Assembly (NCBI GenBank): GCA_963922205.1
Contig: CAWUHX010000079.1
Location: 1 to 64,000 of the forward strand
Source: Romanomermis culicivorax
Lineage: Eukaryota > Nematoda > Enoplea > Mermithida > Mermithidae
Direction: 5' to 3'
Length of the DNA: 64,000 nt
Shown here: positions 1 to 10,619 of the stretch, piece after piece
Layout of the letters: each line of letters begins with the position of its first letter
Position numbering within the stretch: the stretch's first letter is position 1
Notes under the pieces: model-generated
Database searches by the model: none
Told to the model about the DNA's origin: nothing
The model's input: only the letters and a program-made list of their open reading frames with translations
Program-made: the position numbers and the translations under genes

Positions 1-139
1 ATCGTCGGCTTGTTGATTTATCCAGTGTAAAAAAGTATTGTAATATTCGTTCGGCGAATGATACCTAAAATCAGTTGTAAATAATCAACAATAAAAAAGG
101 GTTTTTTGGGGGAATTTTGCGGTAAATACAAAGTGTAAC

Positions 140-409
140 CATACCTGTACTTGGGGGGGGGCTGGGGGGGGACCCCTCCCCCAACTCGGCCAACCCTATA
201 CCCAAAATCATTTCCCCCCCCCACAACCCCCCCCCCCCCCAGTTGGGAAAAAATTAAAAAAATTTGTCAAAAAGTGTATGTTTTTTGGCCTTTTTTGGGG
301 AAAATTTCGACTTTTTCCAACCCCCCCCCCACCAACTGGTCGGAGCGGAGGTCTCCCAAAATTTCGCATTTACCCCCCCCCCTGACTGATCGTAGGTCCT
401 ACAGGTATG
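140..409. mobile_element. Short hAT-type non-autonomous element (CATACCTGTA family, copy 1)
   Basis: The element begins CATACCTGTA and ends with the exact reverse complement TACAGGTATG. The interior is made of C-runs, G-runs and AAATTT-like sequence. The 8 bp on each side (AGTGTAAC and CGTGGAAC) match at 6 of 8 positions, which fits an aged 8-bp target duplication as made by hAT transposases. A second copy at 41214-41425 shares the interior order and has a perfect 8-bp duplication. It lies just downstream of a splice donor of the minus-strand gene at 465-803, so it probably sits in an intron of that gene. It contains no coding region. Confidence 0.75.
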
Positions 410-464
410 CGTGGAACTGTAGACCGACAAGATCACGAACGGAAAAAAATAACGAAGGACTTAC

Positions 465-803
465 GCAGCTTTCTGACATGGTTTTTCAAATTCGTCTGAT
501 TCGTCGACTGTCCGCTCCACAAAAGCGCTGAATCCAGTTTCGTAATCAAAACTGCATTTCACATTATTGTGGTCGTACGACACAGTATTCGGCGCAATAT
601 GTTTTATTGGTTCTTGAGGTTCATGGAATTCTTCGTAGTGTACTTCTACGGCGTCTAATTCATCGAAGTCCTCCTCAACTTCGGCGTTGATCGGAGGCTA
701 ACAAATAATTATACAACTTAGAATTATCACTAATGTTTTATTTTGAAAGACAAGTTACCTCAAACGGCGCAGGCTCGTCGATATGTGAGTGCGAATAGGA
801 CAT
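465..803 (-). CDS. Partial acidic protein gene of unknown function, two exons seen
   Basis: I do not recognise this protein. Reading the minus strand, ATG at 803 opens a 45-nt exon (803-759) starting MSYSHSHIDEPAPFE. A GTAACT donor, a 61-bp intron and a TTGTTAG acceptor follow, then a 233-nt open exon (697-465) ending at a GTAAGT donor. The product is rich in Glu and Asp, with acidic clusters such as EVEEDFDELDAVEVHYEE, and has no obvious membrane segment or known fold. Later exons would lie beyond the short element at 140-409 and probably off the left edge. It runs divergently from the transposase gene, like the Arg-rich gene at 2268-3001, and may be an accessory gene of the same large element. 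The support is the open frame with matching splice sites, not homology. Confidence 0.5.
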
Positions 804-2170
804 ATTAGTTGTCGTGAAGAAACAGGAAACACGACCGCTTGTTCAACGATAAATAAATAAAATGAGGCCTCACGTTTATCGTTGTAAACGTGAGTAGCTG
901 TACAAAACGTTGCTTCGCCAACAATCAACGAAAGAAATAATAAATCGTACGTAAAGGTTGGTTGTTGTAAAACGAGTAGCTGTGTAACACGTTTTCACAA
1001 CGTTGTCTAAAAAAGTTACGTAAATCGCCAATATCCCCCCCGTCATAATTAATGCTTACCTATTGTTCTGAAGGTTGCGATAAGCTTTGACACTTGATCT
1101 CGGCTTCCCGTTTTGCACCAGCGAAGCGATGATGATTTGGTGGCGGGGGGCGGCGTTGATTTGGAACGGAGTTTTTGAAAAAAGTTTTGCGAATTGCGAG
1201 TGATGGATTTACAGTAAACTTTTCATCTTATTCTTTTATTTTCAGGATTCGGATATAACTTGTTTGTCATAACACAAAATGCATATTATAGTTTTATGCA
1301 CTTTCGCGTTACCATGAACCAACAATGAAAAGTTTTAGTCACTTATAATGAATGTCGCTAAAATATTTCAAAACCGAGCAATATTTTACTACTCAACTCC
1401 TCCATTTGCCACTATTGCAAATTTAATTGCAACAGTGCCCAGCCGTGGGGACGTGGACCCTGAGGTTACGCACGGCCATGTGCAAAACTTAAAAAACTTA
1501 AAAAAACCGTGCAAAAGATAAAACAAATATATAAAGAAAAATGTACACAACCATGACTAGAAAACATAGATGGATAGAGACAGAATTAGGAAATTAAAGA
1601 ATTTTTTTGTGTTTTTTAAATTTTAAATTTTTTTTTTTTTTTTTTTATTTTTTTTGGTTTTAATTTTTTTTTTGAATGTGCGTAATATAAACCTAACAAA
1701 ATTAAAAAAAGCAATAAACAAAACATTAACAAATTGGGAAAAAAGTAAAACTTAATTTGACAAAAAAAAATCATAAAAACAAAACATAAACATAAAGAAA
1801 TAAAAAAAATGTTAACAAAACTTAAAATTGAAATTAACGTGCACAAATTAAAACATTTTAACATTACATATATACAAACAGTGGTTTCTTCCAAAACAAG
1901 TGTTAATCTTACATGTATCTATAAATTGAAATTGTTAAAACATTCTATTTTCAATGTTGCGTTTCAAATTATAAAATTATTCACTTCTGTTTCGGGTTAA
2001 ATTTGTACAACAGCACTAAGCTTTTGAGCATAACAACCTAAGTAGCGTTTGGAAAAAACCACATCGAATACATTGTGACTAGAAGTAAACGATGAACACA
2101 TGCACACATCACAATAAAATGGAAAACTCACAGTACTTACAGAACACAATAATAAACATTACTCTACATT
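804..2170. other. Gene-free AT-rich stretch with two motif copies and a stem-loop
   Basis: I see no coding region here. It holds two copies of the TGAGTAGCTG motif (891-900 and, as CGAGTAGCTG, 973-982). The first is directly joined to an inverted repeat, CACGTTTA (871-878) and TAAACGTG (885-892). A T-rich low-complexity tract covers about 1608-1672. Both motif copies have the orientation of the minus-strand genes on this side of the locus. Confidence 0.6.
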
Positions 2171-2267
2171 AATATTAAAAATTTAGACTAGAATTGAAGG
2201 AGGACCTACGCGGGCAAGGAACCCAACCATTGGAATTCCACCAACGTACTCTGTTGTATAAACTTAC

Positions 2268-3001
2268 CCCAATTCGCCAGCATACTCGGCGTGCTCCTCG
2301 AAGTTGGCCAATGTTTATGTCCGCATCGACATCCATGTTTTCGAATATAGGTGGCGGATCTTCTATTTCGGCAAAGCCTTGGCCAATTCCATTCATAATT
2401 ACATCGTTTAATTGATCAACATTAACATGATTAAGTTCGTTGATCTGTACATTATCTGGATTTTCTTCGCCGGGTGGAGGGTTTGCACCACGTCTCATGT
2501 TCCGACGCCTAACCCCAATTTGTCTATTGTTGCGTCGCCGACGTTGTTGTCCTCGTCGCGCTGCACATTCATTGAAAAAAAATTAAGGTAGAGTGCAGAC
2601 AATCATTAACTTTCAATATCTCCTTTATACAGCATAATTATCTTTCTGTTTACATAATGATCTTCCTTTTTCATATTTTTCAAATGATTATGGTTACAAT
2701 GTGGAATCTATTTACCTCTTCGGGGTTCTCTTATCAAAATCAATGGCAAATCGTCATCGTCAATTTCTGGAATCGGATTAGCCATATCAACGACAGGGTC
2801 TTCATTGCCGTTGAGTAGCTGTGCTTCTTGCGGGGGTTCGCGTTGTGGAAATTCCGGAATGGGATTAGCTATATCAACGACATCTTGATTGCCGTTGAGT
2901 AGCTGTCTGGCCCGTCTACGCAAACGACGTGGATGACGCCGGGCATTGTCCACTCTTCTCCGATGTCTCCCAATGCTTATTGATACATGAATGCGAGGCA
3001 T
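2268..3001 (-). CDS. Arg-rich protein with a duplicated acidic module, unknown function
   Basis: Two exons are supported: 3001-2716, ending at a GTAAATAG donor, and 2560-2268, after an AATGTGCAG acceptor and ending at a GTAAGT donor. The frames join correctly through a split codon. The N-terminal ~33 residues are very Arg-rich (for example RRHPRRLRRRARQ). Two copies of an acidic module follow, each starting QLLNGN and containing DVVDIANPIPE or PVVDMANPIPE. A second Arg-rich patch (RRGQQRRRRNNRQ) opens exon 2, and then an Asn/Asp/Pro-rich stretch. Basic patches of this kind usually mean nucleic-acid binding or nuclear import; that is inference. If the last donor is not used the frame stays open to a stop at 2175. 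The start could also be ATG 3118, but ATG 3001 directly precedes the basic region. The gene is transcribed away from the transposase gene. Confidence 0.5.
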
Positions 3002-3118
3002 TTCGAGGGAGTGAAAAAAATTTCGAGTGAGTGAAAAAAAAATATTGTACACTACTTCTTCTTTCAAGCAAGAATGATACACTATTCTATTAAGGTGCAT
3101 CTTAGGGGCAAAGTCCAT

Positions 3119-3869
3119 GTTTGTGCATAAAGGTAAACATTCATTTCCTACTGTAATGTTTACTGGTCACTCATTCCACGTGGACAATGGACAGGAAGTT
3201 GCGCAATGAAGAATGTTACGAATCTTGGGTTGGATTGATGGGTCATGTATAGAATTGTGAAATCTGCGCCTGAAAACCTAAAGAAGAATAAATGTCGTCA
3301 TATTGTTCATGCGGAATAAATAAATATTGTGACTGTTAGATACAATTGTGTTCATGTTTGTACATATATTGCATTTCAAATTGCAGGTAGCTGTTTACTG
3401 TAACATTGATAATGCGCTTTCTTCATCGCACAGCGCAAGCAACGCAACGCATTTTTGCCCGAGTCTTGCGTTTCAAAGAAACAACGAATGACGCCTAAAA
3501 GTAAGATTGACAACTAATATTACTTTTTTGTGTTAGCCTAATGTATTAAGTAATTTTAGTTAATGCTTATGGTATTATTGATTGTTATTTATTTTTCGTA
3601 TTTTTTGCTTTAGCAAACGACGAATGAAATTGTATTTTTTCGCAATTACGTAATTGGATCCACAGCTACTCACCGTCTACGATAGAAATTAAAAATTCTA
3701 CGATTTACCGCTTTTACCTCGGCTACTCACACGTCACCAACCAAATTATTCTCTGTCGATATAGACCACGACGTAGCAATTAGAATTTATAGTAAATTCG
3801 TTGTCTGTCAGCTACTCACAAAGTCAACAATAATTGACATTCACAAAGTCGCTCACAGCTACTCAAGTA
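3119..3869. promoter_or_regulatory. Divergent intergenic region with four clustered CAGCTACTCA motifs
   Basis: This lies between the minus-strand Arg-rich gene and the plus-strand transposase gene. Four copies of a 10-mer sit close to the transposase start: 3663-3672, 3720-3729 (one mismatch, CGGCTACTCA), 3809-3818 and 3856-3865, the last only 4 bp before ATG 3870. All four are in plus orientation, while the copies to the left are in minus orientation. The position suggests a promoter, a transposase-binding site or an RNA-level signal; the sequence does not decide which. Confidence 0.5.
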
Positions 3870-6800
3870 ATGTATTCGGACGACAACCAATACGACTCCG
3901 ACGACGATTTCAAGCTAACTCCTAGTCTACCGTCGCAAGTTGATCAACCTAAAGATGATCTGCCCAAGATCGAATCAAATGCAAATGCAACATCTGCCGA
4001 AACGGAAGATACGCCAGTTAATTCAGGATGTGCCATTCCCGTTATGACCAACAGACAATGCAGATTAGAATATAAGGACTTGGATAAGTTAATCGGTAAG
4101 CTAATTGTTTATTTTGGTGAAACTTACATCCAAAATTAATTACAAGTTGTTTGTATTGTATGTTTTCCAACTGTAACTAATATTTAAGGTTCGACTAACG
4201 CAGAACGATTAATCAACAAACCGTCACCATGTCCAAAAGGAGGAGACGTTTACTTGTTTCCTTACTCCAGCAAAGAAGATAGTAATTTACAGGCTACATT
4301 ATTTATGTTAACCTTATGTAATATTTGTACTTCCTCATAGAAACCTTTCTCTGCGATTGTTTTAATTGGGTAAACGATGGAGTTCGAAAACTTCCGAGGT
4401 CTAATCCAAAGTATTCAGCTACTCACTACGCTGTCGCCTGCGATCGAAATTCCGAAGCAAAGAAGAAATTTAAAAGAATGGAATATCGGCAGATAAAAAC
4501 ACCAGTGGACGAAAAACTACACGTCGGAGTAGTCCACTACGTTGGCGATGAAAAATATGGCGTCAAGCGAAAGCATTATAATTCGAACAGTGACAGAGTC
4601 TTTATTCGAAATGCTCCAGTAATCAAGAAACTCGTAGAAGTGGAACTTCAAAGAGATCCGAACCTTACCGCTGCTCAATTGTACCAAAAAATTAGAACAG
4701 ACAATCCTGCTCCACCGGGACTGGAAGCTATCGTACATGCCAGAGATCGAAAACAAGTAAATATAATTAAATAAATATGTCAACTAGTACAATTTTTATA
4801 AGAGTCATAGTTTTAAAGTATAAATGTGTTACAAACTAAAATTACTCTTTTAGATGTCAAACTTCAAATACGTTATTCAAAATAAATTTCGGCCGACAAA
4901 GGACGCCATATACAATTTAAACACGTTCATTCGCGAGAATGAACGCCAATTTATATTGAGCATTGAACAAACGCCTCAAGACTTTTTGGTTTCCTGTATG
5001 TTGCCGGACACGCCCGAAATAATCAACGAATTAATAACAGAATATCCAAACGAGCCATTTGTCGTTCTTTACGACACGACGTTTGAATTGGGCGAGTTTT
5101 ATGCGTCAGTATTAATTTATCGCCAAAAAAGCCTTACCAAACAACCGGTTTTCCCACTCGCCGTACTTATACACGAGAAAAAATTCAGAGAAAACCATTG
5201 CCGCTTCGTAAAAAAAATTTTTCGACAGCTACCCATTCGTATAACGAATGGGACCGTCAAAACCGTTCTAATTACCGATCGCGAATTTGATTTCCGAAAT
5301 TTGACGCCAAACACGATTCACGTTTACTGTTGGCGACATTTAATCGACAACGTTACTCGTAAAATTACCGATTTGGTTCCCAAAAATAACGACATGCGTG
5401 TTGACATAGTGAGCGATATGTATTCGATTCTAAAATCGGACTCAGAGAAACTAGCAGCATTAAAAGCTGAAGAACTTAGCGAAAAATGGCCCGAAAAATT
5501 CAAACAATATTACTTTTCGTCCATTGCCCCAGCTGTTCGAACAAGCGGAAAATGGGTGTTGGAACCGGTCGGAATTTACTCCAGCTTCTCAGGTATGTTA
5601 ATTTTGATATTATTTCAAATATTAACAAACGTAATGTTTTCATACGTCAAAAGCCTATAGTTATAATTTACTAAAGCAAATAATATATAAATTTAATTAA
5701 ATAATTTAAATATATATTGTTTAATTAATAATTTATGGTTTTCATTAAATAATTTAAATATATATTGTTTAATTGATAATTTTTAGTTTTCATTAATTAA
5801 TTTAAATACGTATTTTAGGCATAACGACCAACGCTAGCGAAAGTTTCAACAGAGTCCTAAAGAGCTGGAATTCTTGGCGAGAAATGCCCATCGACGTGGC
5901 CGTTCTCGCTTTCCACACTCTGTTTAATTATTACAACGTCGATTATGACCGCGCCAAATATGGACTCGGGGATTTCAAGCTAAACGACCACATTCCATTG
6001 AGGCCTGCCAACGAAATGCCGAAACGAGATGTAATCGAACCCGGAAAAGTTTTACAATATTGTCGATTTGGCCAAGTATACGTACAACCGCAGAAGGAAG
6101 AGCCAAAATTAGATCAACGCGGAGATGCCGATTCAAATTTCCGAATCGGTCAATTTTTGGTCGAAAATGGAAAGGTGGTCCACGACACCCTTTCAAGAGT
6201 AATAATTCATAATGTAGTTTATGTTTTTTTAAATTAATTTGCAAATTTTTTTTAGTGCTTCAACGTAACCGAAAACGGCCAGGTGTATCTAGTTCGATTC
6301 AACCCCACCAGCTGCGGTTGCGGCGACAAGGCATGCGCCCACTTGATTGCCGCTCGTTTGTCGTGCAATTTACCAGTTAACGTGAAGGCAAACAGAAACA
6401 TCACAACTTTGCGACGTGCGGACAAACGAAAAATAAGTAAATCAAAGTTGGGACGCAAACGACCTCGCAAGGACGACTTTACGAACGTAAAGCCGAAAAT
6501 TACGGATGTTGAATTTGACGACGAGGATGACGAGCCCGCAAACACACAAGTAGATACAGCTACTTGTTATAAGAACGTAGAAATCAGGCAGCCTGCTAAC
6601 AAACAAGTAGAAACAGCTACTTGTGTTGACGACGTCAAAATTCAGAAGCCTGCGACAAAAGATTTGCATTTCGACACTCAAGTAGATACAGCTACTTGTG
6701 CCTACGATTCGCAAACTGATGCCGTTGAAAAAAATAACAGCGATTTTACGAATTGCCGCGGGCATTCAGAGGAAACAACAAATTGTGCCTACGATGCCGG

Positions 6801-8230
6801 TCGATTAAATGCGAAACATCTTGAGTAAGTGGTTAAAATATACTTGTTATCACTGAGGTTAAAAATCTAATTTACATATTATTCAATTCAGACGCATAGA
6901 AGAAGAATGCGAATCATTATTCGATAAGATCGGTAATGCGTCTCCGCCCAATTTCAACTCCCAGGCGACAGTTTTGGTGGAATCACAATCGAAAACCACC
7001 GTAGCTCTAAATACAAAAAGGTAAACATGTAACAAATAGGATCTGCACTAACATCTTTCAGTAAACTTACATATTCAGACCTACTTTAATCACATTTCCA
7101 TTTTTTATTTAAGAGAGACTACAATTATAATTGATTCGCAAATTCCAACCTGCGATGAAATTGAAGACACGGATTTAATACCGGAAATGCGACAAAAACC
7201 ACCAGTAATATTTAATTTATTTTAGAATTATTTTTTAGTTGAACTAATTTAATTTTTGCATTCAGATGGACTTATCAACGCTAATCACTAACAACCTCTC
7301 GAATTTAGAACCCGAAGAGGATGAGGAAATAATAGACCGCCTTAGCGATGTCGACGACGATGCTTTATTAAACGTGTCATTAAAATCGAAAGATGCGAAG
7401 CCCACATTCTGCGAATGTCAAGTCGATAAAACCGTCAATCGCATGCTTGAATGCGATGCCCAAGTTGCCGAAAATTGCCGAATGTGGTACCATCCCGACT
7501 GCGAAAATATTTCCGAAGTTTATTTTTCGCTTAAAAATAATCGAAGAAAACCCGAAAACAAATTTTATTGGGAATGCACGCACTGCTTCGTTATTCATTA
7601 CTTCCGAAATTCGCCGACTGTTCAAAAATATCAACTTCAGAATACTTGTACAATCGATCCCGGCCTTACAACTTTCTATATTAAGGCAAAGTTTTGTCCA
7701 AAATTCTTGCGACAGGTAATTTAAATGCTATATTACATAACATTCATGAATTAATTTCGTACTTTACAGCTACCCATCGAATTGTCAATGTTAAAAAAAT
7801 CCATGACATTGGCACTTGAACATCAATTCGGGGAAGCTGCATTGGAGTGGGTGAATTACATACGCTACCAAAAGCATGCGGTACAAGAGAAAAATATAAC
7901 CAAAGACGGCTCGGGCACAAAGATCAATTTATACGGTGCCGCCGACGAGTTCTTCTTGAGCCATATCAACACCTTGTACACTCTACAACGCCGCAGCGAG
8001 TGTTCCGTAGCCAAATGCCCTATGCGGATTAACACCCAAGAAATAACCGGCTATGCACTGTAAGTCTTTTGTTAATTAATCTCTTTAGGTTTTGAGATAC
8101 TTGTTAAAAGTTCTTTCTTTTTAAAAAGTGTTTGCATACCCAATTCGAAGTGGAAATATTGTTTTCCTACGTTTATGAGTACGGCGGACATTTCTATGAC
8201 GATTTTAAAAAATTTTAAAATTTTTTAAAC
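3870..8230 (+). CDS. MULE-type DDE transposase with SWIM and PHD fingers, exons 1-11
   Basis: In-frame exons with GT/AG junctions: 3870-4095, 4189-4281, 4341-4756, 4854-5592, 5819-6198, 6256-6824, 6892-7020, 7114-7204, 7266-7715, 7770-8059 and 8129 onward. Exon 4 has the MULE signatures: first Asp in VVLYDTTFELGEF (codon 5073), second Asp in VLITDREFDF (5277) and the Cys/His motif CWRH (5328-5339). The Glu in TNASESFNR (5839) is in exon 5. Exon 6 has a SWIM finger, CGCGDKACAHLIAARL, then a basic stretch and three QV(D/E)TATC repeats. Exon 9 has a C4HC3 PHD-like finger (CECQ, ECDAQ, CRMWYHPDC, WECTHC). Exon 10 has ECSVAKCP, like the Cys finger of ubiquitin proteases. All catalytic DDE residues are present. 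Exon 11 runs into a tandem array where its frame stops, so this copy may be interrupted. The cut-and-paste role is known for the family. Confidence 0.85.
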
Positions 8231-8384
8231 AATTTTAAAATTTTTTAAAAAATTTTAAAAAATTTTAAAATTTTTAAATTTTGATTTTAAAGTGTTCCCC
8301 TGACCCTGTTTAGTATGTCGAACTAGTTGGCAAACTTTTTTCGACATTTTTAAGTCTGAAATTCAGGTGATCCGTGAAAAAATA

Positions 8385-8420
8385 ATCCGGGTTTTAGACA
8401 TGCATGTCTAAAACCCGGAT
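8385..8420. repeat. Perfect 36-bp palindrome, copy 1
   Basis: The half-site ATCCGGGTTTTAGACATG is followed directly by its exact reverse complement. The half-site ATCCGGGTTTTAGAC recurs as single copies at 13661, 13727, 13802 and (truncated) 13847. It could form a cruciform or act as a dimer-binding site. Confidence 0.95.
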
Positions 8421-8696
8421 CACTCGGCCACGGATCACTCAATTTTTGAAGTGAAAAATTGTGTTCCGGGTTGGGGAAACATGTTTTCCTACGTTTCTGA
8501 GTACGGCGGACATTTCTATGACGATTTTGAAAAATTTTAAAATTTTTTAAAAAATTTTAAAAAATTTTAAAAAATTTTAAAATTTCAAAATTTTGATTTT
8601 AACGTGTTCCCCTGACCCTGTTTAGTATGTCGAACAAGTTGGCAAACTTTTTTCGACATTTTTGAGTCGGAAATTCAGGTGATCCGTGAGAAAATA

Positions 8697-8732
8697 ATCC
8701 GGGTTTTAGACATGCATGTCTAAAACCCGGAT
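8697..8732. repeat. Perfect 36-bp palindrome, copy 2
   Basis: It is identical to the palindrome at 8385-8420 and sits at the same place in the second tandem unit. Confidence 0.95.
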
Positions 8733-9061
8733 CACTCGGCCACGGATCACTCAATTATTGAAGTGAAAAATTGTGTTCTGGGTTGGGGAAACATGTTTTC
8801 CTACGTTTCTGAGTACGCCGGACATTTCTATGACGATTTTAAAAAATTTTAAAATTTTTTTAAAAATTTTAAAAAATTAAAAAAAATTTTAAAATTTTAA
8901 AATTTTGATTTTAACGTGTTCCCCTAATCCAATTGAGTATGTGGAACAAGTTGGCCAACTATTTCCGACATTTTTGAGTCTGAAATTTAGGTGATCCGTA
9001 CCAAGCCGTTACGGATCACTCTGTTTTAAAGTGAAAAGTTACGTTTGAGGTTTGCGAAAAT

Positions 9062-9568
9062 TGTTTTTCCCAATTGGACTTTACCGTTTATGTTATAGTA
9101 CCATTAAAGATAAAACGATCGAGAATTTGGCGAATAAACATCTTCGCAAACATAAGCAAATTTGTGGACAAAGACATGAGAACGGGTCGACAAAATGTCC
9201 GGGTATACGAACTTATTTTGCGCCTACCTTTACGATGCAACAGCTACTCATGTTGCCACCAATTTATTTGTGCAACGCACCATTCAATGACGTTTTTGCA
9301 TTGCCGACGGAGTTGACGTTTAATCGACGACGGTAAAAACAAACTGGAGTTGTGTTTTGTTTTTTTCAACTCTACATTTTTCAGATATCATCTGTTGTCG
9401 GTTATTGTTTATAACTCCAACCACTTCGCATGCATCGTCCTTCGACCGGGAACTTCATCAAAGGAATATTACCTTTGCGACGATTTGCAGGAAAAAATGG
9501 TACGAGTAGAAGAAGGTAGTGCAAACGGGCATGTTTTACAATATGCCTTGTATTTTCTAGACTGTTAA
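9062..9568 (+). CDS. C-terminal USP/UCH-like region of the transposase gene
   Basis: Two exons are visible: one ending at 9332 before a GTAAAA donor, and 9385-9568 after a TTTTTCAG acceptor. They join in frame through a split Arg codon and end at TAA 9566. The last exon reads RYHLLSVIVYNSNHFACIVL, then a short loop, YYLCDD, and a closing ALYFL. This order matches the His box of ubiquitin-specific proteases (family C19): a hydrophobic strand, a conserved His, then Tyr and Asp near the end. The catalytic Cys box was not found, so activity is doubtful. The upstream exon is Lys/His/Cys-rich. It is read as the end of the gene starting at 3870, because the exon 11 sequence resembles the start of this segment and the strand is the same. 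The linking exon boundary at about 9062 is uncertain. Confidence 0.6.
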
Positions 9569-10019
9569 ATATTGTTGTTGTTTTTAATGTTGTTTTGTTA
9601 ATTTTTCTCTTTTTTTGTGTCTTATTTACCGGTTTTACCTCGTGCAATTTTTAAAATTTTATCTCACTTGTTATTGTTCGTTTAAGTTTTATCGCTTTAT
9701 AAATTTTATCTCGTTTGTTACTGACTGTTCTATATTATATCGTTATTGTTCGTTTTAATTTTATCGCTTTATAAATTTTATCTCGTCATACTGTAAATAA
9801 TTGTTAAATTGTTATTGTATTTTTGATTGTTTGTATAGTATTTCCGTATACATTTTTCCGTTTTTTTATTTTTTTTCGTTTTTCTTTTTTTTAGTTTTTT
9901 TTTGTTTTTTTAAGTACCTTTTTTTTTGGCTTTTTTCCTACTTTTTTGGGTTTATCCTTTTTTTGTTTATTGGTTATTCTTTTTTTTTGTTGTTTTCTTT
10001 TGTTCTGTTACTGTACATA

Positions 10020-10560
10020 GTTGTTTGCTTAAATGTAAATAAAATTTGGTACATAATTGGTACATAACAGGAATCCAGTGATATTGACTGAAAAATAGAT
10101 GATCCGTAATGCATTAATTCTCTTCCAACCCGTAGTTTTTATGTTTCATACCAAAACACCGATATATAAAAAATTCCGAATTAATTTGGTATGAGTGGTC
10201 TAACGACAGATTAATAGAATTAAACTGTTGCTAGAGCACCCCTTTTATTTTTTGCCATTTGGGTTTTTTTATCTTTTTTGGTTTTTAAGCTAGTCGTTTG
10301 TTTAAATGTAAATAAAATGTGGTAATTGAATCATAACAGGAATCCTGTGATTGATTGAAAAATAGATGATCCGTCTCTATTCGAACTCGTTTTATGAGGT
10401 TTCTGACTACATGCATTATTTCTCTTCCAAACCGTAGTTTTTATGTTTCAAACAAAAACACCGATATATAAAAAAGTTCGAATCAGTTTTGTATGCGTGG
10501 TTTAACAGCAGATTAATAGAATTAAACTGTTGTTAGAGCACTCTTTTATATTTTTTTACA
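10020..10560 (+). repeat. Two diverged tandem units of about 275 bp
   Basis: Unit 1 (from about 10020) and unit 2 (from about 10297) both contain AAATGTAAATAAAAT, ATAACAGGAATCC, AAAATAGATGATCCGT, a CCGATATATAAAAAA stretch and ATTAATAGAATTAAACTGTTG. No coding frame is present. The 9569-10020 stretch before it is T-rich low-complexity sequence. GATCCGT is shared with the arrays on both sides. Confidence 0.8.
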
Positions 10561-10619
10561 TTTTTAATATGTTTGAATTATTGGAAAAAAATTTTCCATT
10601 TGAATTACCATTTTATTAA

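Larger units (their letters stand above)
8161..9061 (+). repeat. Three tandem units of about 312-322 bp inside the transposase gene
   Basis: Units start at 8161, 8483 and 8795, each with GTTTTCCTACGTTT followed by GAGTACGCCGG-like sequence. Each then has an AATTTTAAAA low-complexity block, a CCCCTGACCCTG-like stretch and GTGATCCGT. Units 1 and 2 carry a perfect 36-bp palindrome; unit 3 lacks it. The first unit overlaps the end of exon 11, and sequence after unit 3 resembles the exon 11 sequence again. The array therefore seems to have expanded from a coding segment. Confidence 0.85.

Noticed and set aside
151-531. Open frame of 126 codons rich in Pro
   Set aside because: Most of it lies in the C-run interior and right end of a short transposable element; the Pro codons are simple C-runs.
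1616-1894. Minus-strand frame rich in Phe, Leu and Cys
   Set aside because: It is the complement of A-rich and T-rich low-complexity DNA, with no start context or domain.
9801-10067. Plus-strand hydrophobic frame that could look like a membrane protein
   Set aside because: It is a T-rich tract, so Phe and Leu codons arise by composition.
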